Shown here: positions 1-5,220 of the stretch, one piece after another
Position numbering within the stretch: the stretch's first letter is position 1
Layout: each line of letters begins with the position of its first letter
Position numbers and translations under genes: made by a program
Notes under the pieces: generated by a model
The model's input: the letters and a program-made list of their open reading frames with translations, nothing else
What the model was told of the DNA's origin: nothing
Databases searched by the model: none
From: Candidatus Nanopelagicales bacterium
GTDB taxonomy: Bacteria; Actinomycetota; Actinomycetes; S36-B12; UBA10799
Assembly: GCA_030699055.1 (NCBI GenBank)
Contig: JAUYKX010000192.1
Span: 1-5,220, forward strand
Length of the DNA stretch: 5,220 nt
Direction: 5' to 3'

Positions 1-50
1 CAGGTGGTCAACAAACCCGATTCTTCCCGCAAAGACGGCACTTTCGTCAT
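1..50 (-). CDS. Possible N-terminus of a divergent gene, unknown product (partial)
   Basis: On the minus strand an ATG at 50-48 opens a frame that stays open to the window edge, giving 16 codons beginning MTKVPSLREESGLLTT. I do not recognise the protein. The support is indirect: a perfect GGAGGTGATC lies upstream at 80-71, and a divergent gene is a common arrangement ahead of an operon such as ppk2-ATPase. The distance from that ribosome site to this ATG is about 25 bases, too long for direct use. A 7-codon leader frame (70-47, TTG start) ends in an ATGA overlap with this ATG, which could couple the two. The alternative is that bases 1-96 are the tail of a plus-strand gene, since that frame is open for 31 codons to a TAG at 94-96. 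Too little sequence is present to decide. Confidence 0.25.
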   Translation of the reverse strand, partial: MTKVPSLREESGLLTT

Positions 51-70
51 TCCCACACCGAACTACCCAA

Positions 71-80
71 GATCACCTCC
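71..80 (-). promoter_or_regulatory. Perfect extended Shine-Dalgarno match on the minus strand
   Basis: Read on the minus strand this is GGAGGTGATC, the exact complement of ten bases at the 3' end of bacterial 16S rRNA. A TTG at 70-68 follows five bases after GGAGG. It opens a frame of only seven codons that stops at 49-47, overlapping the ATG at 50-48. This suggests minus-strand translation starts here, possibly through a short leader peptide, but a chance match cannot be excluded. Confidence 0.35.
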
Positions 81-115
81 ACGGATTCAGGCTTAGTGCT
101 CGTCGCAGCATCACG

Positions 116-127
116 CGATCCGGATCG
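116..127. repeat. 12-bp perfect palindrome CGATCCGGATCG
   Basis: The twelve bases are fully self-complementary. They are flanked by TCACG on the left and TGA on the right, so the symmetry continues imperfectly outward (TCAC...GTGA with a CG bulge). The palindrome sits 36 bases upstream of the minus-strand ribosome site and about 300 bases upstream of ppk2, a plausible place for a dimeric regulator's operator. No known regulator box is recognised. Confidence 0.3.
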
Positions 128-203
128 TGAATGTGCATCAGCCGTCCCGGGTGTGGGTCGAATGGGTTGACGGAGGGCAAGTCTGTCGGCAGGAGCGACC
201 CCG

Positions 204-431
204 ATGCATGGTGGAGCGCATTCGGCCGCATCGGTGTTGGATCAACCGGGCAATAACCGAATCTCCCGAAATTGGGTAGCGCGAATAGCCTCCGCCTGGT
301 CGACGTTCAAGTCCTTCGAGATGCGACGGCGCCGGGTGGGCCCTAGCCTCGATCGAACGCAGTGGGCGCTTCCGCTTCGTGAGGGACCCGGACGGTCCCA
401 GGCGGGTTGTGCCGATGGGAGGCGTGGATGA
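204..431 (+). CDS. Doubtful small ORF, 75 codons, overlapping the ppk2 start
   Basis: The ATG at 204 has an AGGAG at 191-195 with an 8-base spacer, which is a good ribosome site. The frame ends TGA at 429-431, overlapping the ppk2 ATG at 428 as ATGA, a classic arrangement for translational coupling. Against it, roughly 63 percent of codons end in G or C by hand count, little above the surrounding DNA. The product is rich in Arg, Ser and Gly with no recognisable motif, signal peptide or membrane segment, and ppk2 has its own ribosome site. It could be a coupled leader peptide, a small lineage-specific protein or a chance frame. Conservation of the frame in relatives would decide. Confidence 0.2.
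   Translation: MHGGAHSAASVLDQPGNNRISRNWVARIASAWSTFKSFEMRRRRVGPSLDRTQWALPLREGPGRSQAGCADGRRG
383..399. repeat. Inverted repeat GGGACC-N5-GGTCCC in the ppk2 leader
   Basis: Two perfect 6-base arms flank the 5-base spacer CGGAC, and the right arm ends 17 bases before the GGGAGG of ppk2. As RNA it would form a short GC-rich hairpin. No T-run follows, so it is not an intrinsic terminator. As DNA it resembles a dyad operator. Its GGGAC...GTCCC half-sites recall the mycobacterial DosR/DevR box, but there the half-sites are 4 bases apart and here 7, so it is not a canonical DosR site. Confidence 0.35.
417..422 (+). promoter_or_regulatory. Ribosome binding site that sets the ppk2 start
   Basis: GGGAGG ends five bases before the ATG at 428. 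It lies inside the longer frame that would begin at TTG 407, and that TTG has no purine-rich site ahead of it. This favours the ATG at 428 over both the TTG and the ATG at 437. Confidence 0.75.
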
Positions 432-1330
432 GCGACATGTGGAAGGTACTCGAGCGTCAGGCGGCGGTGCCGGTTGGCAAACGAATCGACCTCGACCGCG
501 ATTTCGATCCGGCCGCAAGTTCGGGGGCCGGGACCAAGGACGAATCTGCCGAAAAGCTCGCCGAGGGGATTTCCACGCTGTTCGAGCTCCAGGACCGCTT
601 CTTCGCCGATGCGAGCCGGTCCCTGCTCATCGTGCTCCAGGCGACGGATGCAGCCGGCAAGGACGGGACGATCAAGCACGTGATGAGCGGGCTGAATCCA
701 GAGGGAGTCGACGTTCATTCGTTCAAGGGGCCGACCGCGAACGAGCTGGTCCACGACTATCTCTGGCGGCACAACCGGGCGCTACCGTCGCTCGGGAAGA
801 TTGCCATCTTCAACCGGTCGCATTACGAGAACGTGCTCATATGTCGTGTCCACCCGAATCTGGTCTGGCCCGCACCGGCCCGCAGCATCGCCCCGGCGGA
901 CTTGTGGCGGCAGCGATATCGGCAGATAAACGACTGGGAGCGCTACCTCACGGAGAACGGAACCGTCATCGTCAAGCTGTTTTTGAACTTGTCGAAAGAC
1001 GAGCAGGAGCGGAGGTTCCTGGCTCGCATCGATGACCTGCAGAAGAACTGGAAGTTCTCGGTGGACGACATCAAGGAAAGACCGTATTGGAACGAATACC
1101 GGCAGGCGTTCCAAGAGATGATCAACGAGACGGACACGGAAGTTGCGCCCTGGCATGTGGTTCCGGCTGACCACAAGTGGTTCTCGCATCTGACGACATC
1201 CGCGATCCTGGTCGAAACGCTGCGAAAGATTGATCCGCAGTACCCGAAGGTCTCAGCCGAGCAGCGAGCCGCACTGCTGAAAGTGAAAGACGAGCTGATC
1301 GGCAATTCCGGCAAGCCCGGGCAGGCTTGA
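428..1330 (+). CDS. ppk2: PPK2-family polyphosphate kinase (polyphosphate:AMP/ADP phosphotransferase, class III-like)
   Basis: This 300-residue cytoplasmic enzyme should transfer phosphate from inorganic polyphosphate to nucleotides. Related class III PPK2 enzymes, such as that of Meiothermus ruber, act on both AMP and ADP and so regenerate ATP. Visible motifs are a Walker A loop DAAGKDGT (residues 74-81), a Walker B-type block IFNRSHYEN (127-135), and a lid region with KNWKFS, WNEY, APWHVVPADHKW and a C-terminal ILVETL. These match the class III pattern in order and spacing. The class call rests on recalled similarity, so nucleotide preference is uncertain. Two oddities stand out: the usual YEDV reads YENV at residue 135, and there are about nine extra residues, proline- and alanine-rich, after NLV near residues 147-159. 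The ATG at 428 is chosen for its GGGAGG. The ATPase gene follows after 16 bases, almost certainly on the same transcript. Confidence 0.93.
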   Translation: MSDMWKVLERQAAVPVGKRIDLDRDFDPAASSGAGTKDESAEKLAEGISTLFELQDRFFADASRSLLIVLQATDAAGKDGTIKHVMSGLNPEGVDVHSFKGPTANELVHDYLWRHNRALPSLGKIAIFNRSHYENVLICRVHPNLVWPAPARSIAPADLWRQRYRQINDWERYLTENGTVIVKLFLNLSKDEQERRFLARIDDLQKNWKFSVDDIKERPYWNEYRQAFQEMINETDTEVAPWHVVPADHKWFSHLTTSAILVETLRKIDPQYPKVSAEQRAALLKVKDELIGNSGKPGQA

Positions 1331-1332
1331 TC

Positions 1333-1338
1333 GGGAGG
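1333..1338 (+). promoter_or_regulatory. Ribosome binding site of the P-type ATPase gene
   Basis: GGGAGG lies in the 16-base gap after the ppk2 stop, 8 bases before the ATG at 1347. The gap has no room for a terminator or a separate promoter, which supports co-transcription with ppk2. Confidence 0.75.
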
Positions 1339-1346
1339 ATGGGATC

Positions 1347-4121
1347 ATGACTGCGACCTCAGACCCGAGTGCCGAGTCCGAGTCCGAGTCCAAAGCCACG
1401 GCCACTCCCTGGTTCGCGTGCGAGCCGGCGGACGTCCTGGCGAAGCTCGGGGTGGATCAGAGCAAGGGGCTGTCGGCCGACGAGGTCAAGGAGCGCCGGC
1501 AGCGCTACGGTCCCAACTCACTGCCGGCCGAGAAGGCCAAGTCCGGCCTGGCTCGCTTCGTGGGGCAGTACGCCAACTACATGCAGATCATTCTGCTGGT
1601 GGCGGCTGCGGCATCGATCATCATCGGACAGCGATCGATGGGCGTCCTGTTGATCGTCGTCACATTGGTGAACGCGGTGGTGGGGATGCGCCAGGAGGGC
1701 AAGGCCGCCAGCGCCGTGAACGCGCTGCAGCGAATGGCGGTGTCGAAGGTCAAGGTTCGTCGAGACGGCAATCTCGTGGAAGTCGATCCCACCGAAATTG
1801 TTCCGGGTGACATCATCCCGCTCGTCGCCGGCAGCAAGGTTCCGGCCGACGGTCGGATTCTGGTGTCGAACGCACTTCAGATAGACGAATCGGAGCTCAC
1901 GGGGGAGAGCACCCCGGCGTCGAAGCAGGTGGCCGCCCCCTCCAGTGACCCGAATCTGGCTCTGGGCGACAGAAGCGACATGGCCTTCAACACGTGTGCC
2001 GTCACCCGGGGTTCCGGGGAGATGGTGGTGACCGACATCGGCTCGGCGACGCAGGTCGGCCAGGTCGCGTCGATGCTGAAGACCACGAAGATCGAAATGC
2101 CTCCCCTGGCCCGCCAAATGAACGTGATCACCATTTGGATCGCCTTGGCCGCCGCCATCACGCTGGTGGTGATGTTTGTCGTGGGATATTCCCGGGGCAT
2201 GCCGTTCGACAAGCTGTTCGACACGGCGGTCGCGCTGGCAATTGCGGCGATACCCGAAGCCCTACCGACCGTCGTGGTGGTGATTCTCTCGCTGGGTTCC
2301 GTTGCTCTCGCTCAGCGAAATGCTGTTGTCAAGAGCCCGGCTTCGGTTGAGACGCTGGGTGAAGTGTCGGCGATCAACTCCGACAAGACCGGCACGCTGA
2401 CCCTCAATCGGATGACGGTCGTGGCCGTCGTCGATTCGGGACACGAGTTCCGCATCGGTGGAGCTGAATCGCCCGGCAAGGGGCGGATCCTGGCCCCGGC
2501 CGGATCCGACATCGACCCGGTGAAAATGGCGCTCCCGTACGTCGTCGCCAATGACGGGGACATCAAGGACGGCAAGGGCGTCGGAGATCCACTGGATGTG
2601 GCGTTCCTGATGTTGGCCGAGGAAGCCGGGTTGGATCCGATCGCGACCCGCAGCGCTCTCTCGGTGAAGGCCGAGATCCCCTTCGACGCCCAGTACAAGT
2701 TCGCCGCCGTATTCACCGAGGAAACGGGAACCGACGGCAAGCCGGTGATTCGCTGCTATGCGAAAGGTGCGGTTCCGGCGCTGCTCGCCAGGTCCTCCAC
2801 CCAGCAGTGGCAAGACGGTTCCCGTGCTTTGGATGACGCCGCTCGACATGAAGTCGAGGAAACCGTCAACGGCCTCGAGGGGCGTGGATTGCGGGTGATG
2901 GTCGGGGCGACCCGCGAGCTGCCGGTGGAAGGTTTCGACCCGGGTGGAGACCTCCTGGCCCTGGTTCAGGACATGACCCTGGGATCGATCACCGGGATGA
3001 TCGATCCTCCCCGCGACTCATCGAAGGATGCCATCGCCGAGGCGCGGGCGGCGCACATCGAAGTTCGCATGGTGACCGGCGACGACGTCATCACGGCGAG
3101 TGCCATCGCCCAACAGCTCGGGATACCCGGCAAGGCCATCACCGGAGCGGAGCTCAACAACATGAGCGACGAGGAGGCCCTCGATCAGATCAGCGACATC
3201 GGGGTGATCGCCCGGGTGGCGCCCGCGGACAAGGAACGCCTCGTCCGGATCATGCAGCGGAAGGGATACGTGGTGGCCGCCACGGGGGACGGCGTGAACG
3301 ACGCGCCGGCGTTGAAGGCGGCGGACATCGGTGTCGCCATGGGGACCGGAACCGATGTCGCCAAGCAATCCGGTCGGATGATCCTCCAGGATGACAACTT
3401 CGCGACCATCGTCTATGCGGTGGAGCAGGGGCGGGCCATCTACGACAACCTGCAGAAATACCTCCGGTTCATCCTGATCACCCTGGTCGCCTTCGTGTTG
3501 ATGTTCCTGGTCTCCACCCTGCTCAACATCGCGGCAGGTCAGCCGCTCACTCCGGCCCAGATCTTGTGGATCAACTTCTTCATCGACGGGCCGTTGGGTG
3601 TGGCGTTGGGCTTCGACAAGGAAATCCCCGGACTGATGAAGCGAAAACCGCTTGCCCGTGGTGCGAACATCCTGACCAGGGGTCTGTTGGTCACGTCGGG
3701 CGGAATTGGGGTGCTGATCGCTGCCGGAACCCTCGCAATGATGTGGGCGGCAACGCATTTCACCGGCTCGGCGGTTCTGGGCAGTTCGATGGCCGTAACC
3801 ACCTTTGGGTTCTTCCGAATAGTGAGTGCCTGGCAATCGCGCAGCGAGAAGAGGTCGGCATTGACCGTCGACACCTTCGACAACAAGCAGCTCAACTGGA
3901 TGGTCGTGGCGGTATTCGTGCTGATGGTGCTCGGGACCCAGCTGCCGTTCCTGGCCCACGGACTCGGAATGCAGGCGTTGACCGGCGACCAATGGATTGG
4001 GTGCCTGGGTGCCGGGGTCCTGCTGTTCCTGATTTGGGAGGTGGGGAAACTGATCGCCCGGGCGGGTAGGTCGGATGTTGGTCACGTCAAGGACGCCGGG
4101 GTCAGCGTGCGCCAAACGTGA
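1347..4121 (+). CDS. P2-type (P2A-like) cation-transporting ATPase
   Basis: This 924-residue membrane pump couples ATP hydrolysis to cation movement. Residue order: cation ATPase N-terminal domain (about 22-75); M1-M2 (79-114); actuator domain with the dephosphorylation motif TGES (185-188); M3-M4 (258-322) with PEALP (303-307); phosphorylation motif DKTGTLT with the aspartate at 346; nucleotide domain with PFDAQYKF (445-452), KGA (473-475) and R516; MVTGDD (575-580); TGDGVNDAP (646-654); M5-M10 (about 706-906). The length and ten membrane segments match full P2 pumps, and all catalytic residues are present. The motif order resembles SERCA and bacterial Ca2+ pumps, but the transported ion is unsure: SERCA site I ligands are replaced while site II ligands E304, N743 and D747 remain. 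The usual ICSDKTG reads INSDKTG, and PEGLP reads PEALP. The start is supported by GGGAGG at 1333. The N-terminus has a Glu-Ser repeat. Confidence 0.95.
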   Translation: MTATSDPSAESESESKATATPWFACEPADVLAKLGVDQSKGLSADEVKERRQRYGPNSLPAEKAKSGLARFVGQYANYMQIILLVAAAASIIIGQRSMGVLLIVVTLVNAVVGMRQEGKAASAVNALQRMAVSKVKVRRDGNLVEVDPTEIVPGDIIPLVAGSKVPADGRILVSNALQIDESELTGESTPASKQVAAPSSDPNLALGDRSDMAFNTCAVTRGSGEMVVTDIGSATQVGQVASMLKTTKIEMPPLARQMNVITIWIALAAAITLVVMFVVGYSRGMPFDKLFDTAVALAIAAIPEALPTVVVVILSLGSVALAQRNAVVKSPASVETLGEVSAINSDKTGTLTLNRMTVVAVVDSGHEFRIGGAESPGKGRILAPAGSDIDPVKMALPYVVANDGDIKDGKGVGDPLDVAFLMLAEEAGLDPIATRSALSVKAEIPFDAQYKFAAVFTEETGTDGKPVIRCYAKGAVPALLARSSTQQWQDGSRALDDAARHEVEETVNGLEGRGLRVMVGATRELPVEGFDPGGDLLALVQDMTLGSITGMIDPPRDSSKDAIAEARAAHIEVRMVTGDDVITASAIAQQLGIPGKAITGAELNNMSDEEALDQISDIGVIARVAPADKERLVRIMQRKGYVVAATGDGVNDAPALKAADIGVAMGTGTDVAKQSGRMILQDDNFATIVYAVEQGRAIYDNLQKYLRFILITLVAFVLMFLVSTLLNIAAGQPLTPAQILWINFFIDGPLGVALGFDKEIPGLMKRKPLARGANILTRGLLVTSGGIGVLIAAGTLAMMWAATHFTGSAVLGSSMAVTTFGFFRIVSAWQSRSEKRSALTVDTFDNKQLNWMVVAVFVLMVLGTQLPFLAHGLGMQALTGDQWIGCLGAGVLLFLIWEVGKLIARAGRSDVGHVKDAGVSVRQT
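1374..1391 (+). repeat. Tandem GAGTCC hexamer, three perfect copies
   Basis: Three in-frame GAGTCC units encode Glu-Ser three times (residues 10-15) in the acidic, disordered N-terminal tail of the ATPase. A degenerate GAGTGCC copy precedes them. Copy number could change by slippage in 6-base steps without breaking the frame. Confidence 0.7.
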
Positions 4122-4165
4122 TCGTGCGATGGCATTGTGACAACCTTCTGTGATCGAATTCGCTC
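4122..4165. other. 44-base gap between the ATPase and guanine deaminase-like genes
   Basis: No hairpin with a T-run is present, so there is no intrinsic terminator. The gap has two TGTGA copies (4136-4140 and 4149-4153). The heptamer GTGATCG occurs at 4118-4124, overlapping the ATPase stop, and again at 4150-4156. A TTGTGA at 4135-4140 could be a weak -35 box but has no clear -10 partner. Read-through from the operon or a weak local promoter are both possible. Confidence 0.4.
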
Positions 4166-5220
4166 ATGCCCACCGTGCATCGTGCGCAGATCTTCTCGAT
4201 AGACGGCGCCCCCACCTGCGAGGAAGCCCGTCACCACTTGATCCACCATCCCGACGGGGCGCTGGTCGTCGGCGACGACGGGATGATCGATTGGATCGGG
4301 GATTTCCGGAATCTACCTGACGAGTACCAGGCCGATGGGGTCGAAGATCACCGGCCGGGCTTTGTCCTGCCCGGCTTCATTGACTGTCATGTCCACTTCC
4401 CGCAGACTTACGCGATCGATTCGTACGGGGGAGGGCAACTGCTCGAATGGCTGGAGAGATGCATCTTCCCGTCGGAGTCCCGGCTCGCTGATCCCGAATT
4501 CGGGCGGCAGGCGGCGGTCGAGTTCAACAACCGTCGCATCGCGGCAGGCACGACCACTGCCCTGGTCTTCGGTTCGGCGTTTCCCGCCGCGCAGGATGCG
4601 TTGTTCGAGGACTCGATCCGCCGGGGCCTGCGAATCATCAGCGGTCGCGGCATCCAGACCGTAGGTCCCCCGTCCGCCGGACCGCTGCTGACGACCGAGG
4701 ACGCCGCGATCGACCTGGCGGCGGCGGAAATCGAGAAATGGCACAACACGGACACGGGTGATCCCGCCACGGCGCTGGCGCAGGTTGCCGTCGTTCCGCG
4801 ATTCTCCCTGTCGGTCACCCGCGCGACTCTGGCCGCCCTGGGTGAGTTGTACGACAGCGTGCGGGGACGGGGCGTCTACTTTCACACGCACCTGAACGAG
4901 AACAACCGACCCGGGACCGGGGAGGTCGACTCGGTCAAGGCGGCCTACCAGGTCGATACCTATCTGGACACCTACGACGGACGGTTCCTGCCCGGCAGTG
5001 CGGTCGGCGGACCCAGCATGCTCGGTCGGCGCAGCGTGATGGCCCACGCTGTGCACTGCCAGGACGCGGAACTCGCGCGAATGAGGGCTACGGAGACCTC
5101 GATCGCCCACTGCCCGACCTCGCAACTCTTCCTGGGTTCGGGAACCATGCCCTGGCGAAGGACGATCGCGTCCGGGGTGACCGTCGGCTTGGGCACCGAC
5201 TTCGCGGGCGGTGATGAATG
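4166..5220 (+). CDS. guaD: Guanine deaminase-like amidohydrolase (3' end outside window)
   Basis: The frame runs open to the window edge and gives 351 residues of a family usually about 430-450 long. Guanine deaminase hydrolyses guanine to xanthine and ammonia with a bound zinc in the cytoplasm, in purine salvage or degradation. Family signatures appear in order: PGFIDCHVHFPQT (69-81, metal ligands H75 and H77, substrate-contact Q80), LLEWLE (92-97), GTTTALVFG (128-136), PRFSLS (211-216, with R212), HTHLNEN (240-246, ligand H242, catalytic E245), MAHAVH (292-297, ligand H294), CPTSQLFLGSG (316-326) and GLGTD (ligand D345). The ATG at 4166 is the only good start, because an in-frame TGA lies at 4151-4153, yet it has no Shine-Dalgarno sequence. 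Oddities are loss of the MDRN/MDLN-type motif after GTTTALVFG and extra residues near 247-253 and 278-288. A related deaminase with another substrate remains possible. Confidence 0.88.
   Translation, partial: MPTVHRAQIFSIDGAPTCEEARHHLIHHPDGALVVGDDGMIDWIGDFRNLPDEYQADGVEDHRPGFVLPGFIDCHVHFPQTYAIDSYGGGQLLEWLERCIFPSESRLADPEFGRQAAVEFNNRRIAAGTTTALVFGSAFPAAQDALFEDSIRRGLRIISGRGIQTVGPPSAGPLLTTEDAAIDLAAAEIEKWHNTDTGDPATALAQVAVVPRFSLSVTRATLAALGELYDSVRGRGVYFHTHLNENNRPGTGEVDSVKAAYQVDTYLDTYDGRFLPGSAVGGPSMLGRRSVMAHAVHCQDAELARMRATETSIAHCPTSQLFLGSGTMPWRRTIASGVTVGLGTDFAGGDE

Larger units (their letters stand above)
81..427. other. Non-coding or weakly coding leader region upstream of ppk2
   Basis: No confident gene lies here. 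Third-position GC bias in the open frames looks no stronger than the background composition, unlike in the three genes downstream. I searched the plus strand for paired -35 and -10 boxes. A TTGACG at 167-172 has no -10 partner at the right distance, and a TTGGAT at 237-242 also lacks one, so no promoter is called. Supported items are the palindrome at 116-127, the inverted repeat at 383-399, and a doubtful small ORF at 204-431. The operon promoter should lie within this stretch (inference). Confidence 0.6.

Noticed and set aside
71..80. GATCACCTCC as a remnant of the 16S rRNA 3' end
   Set aside because: The identity stops at ten bases, and no other rRNA sequence precedes it. A ribosome binding site on the other strand explains it better.
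1..96. Plus-strand open frame ending TAG at 94-96, possibly the tail of an upstream gene
   Set aside because: Only 31 codons are visible, with weak codon bias and no recognisable motif. Kept as the alternative to the minus-strand start at 50.
167..172. TTGACG as the -35 box of the ppk2 promoter
   Set aside because: No -10-like hexamer occurs 16-18 bases downstream, and it lies about 255 bases before the start codon.
383..399. Intrinsic terminator
   Set aside because: The stem is only six base pairs, has no T-run after it, and lies just before a gene start.
407..427. Longer ppk2 start at TTG 407, adding MCRWEAW
   Set aside because: There is no ribosome site upstream of the TTG, GGGAGG sits ideally for ATG 428, and the extra residues do not resemble the family's N-terminus.
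242..772. Minus-strand frame with a protein-like stretch (ISKDLNVDQAEAIRATQF) near its end
   Set aside because: Most of the frame overlaps ppk2 in antisense, no domain is recognisable, and one plausible-looking stretch is not enough support.
3018..4115. Long minus-strand frame of 365 codons antisense to the ATPase
   Set aside because: High-GC genes commonly leave long open antisense frames. Its product is rich in His, Arg, Asp and Gln with no motif, and the plus-strand frame is a clear P-type ATPase.
4313..5125. Minus-strand frame of 270 codons antisense to the guanine deaminase-like gene
   Set aside because: It is a shadow of the real plus-strand gene, which shows every catalytic motif in order. 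The antisense product has an Arg/Asp/Val-rich, motif-free composition.

Overview
The window comes from a high-GC bacterium. The GC-rich third codon positions, the strong GGGAGG ribosome sites and the gene types fit an actinomycete best, but I cannot name a genus. Three plus-strand genes fill positions 428-5220. Before them lies a stretch of about 380 bases with no confident gene.

Positions 1-427: the first 50 bases may carry the start of a divergent minus-strand gene. It would lie behind a 10-base perfect match to the anti-Shine-Dalgarno complement, at 80-71. The rest is leader DNA for the plus-strand operon. It holds a 12-bp palindrome at 116-127, a 6-bp-stem inverted repeat at 383-399, and a doubtful 75-codon ORF at 204-431 that overlaps the next gene by ATGA.

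Positions 428-4121: a compact two-gene operon with a 16-base gap. It encodes a class III-like polyphosphate kinase 2 (PPK2) and a 924-residue P2-type cation-pumping ATPase. PPK2 enzymes of this class use polyphosphate to phosphorylate AMP and ADP. The pump consumes ATP, so the pair could form a local polyphosphate-to-ATP-to-ion-transport route (inference). The pump keeps the full catalytic machinery. By manual alignment to SERCA it has lost the site I cation ligands and kept the site II ligands, with an arginine where SERCA has the M8 glutamate.

Positions 4166-5220: the first 351 residues of a guanine deaminase-like amidohydrolase, cut off by the window edge. It follows the pump by 44 bases without a visible Shine-Dalgarno sequence. 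Its metal-binding and catalytic residues are present, but one family motif differs and there are insertions.

I saw no tRNA, rRNA, CRISPR array, insertion sequence or convincing terminator.
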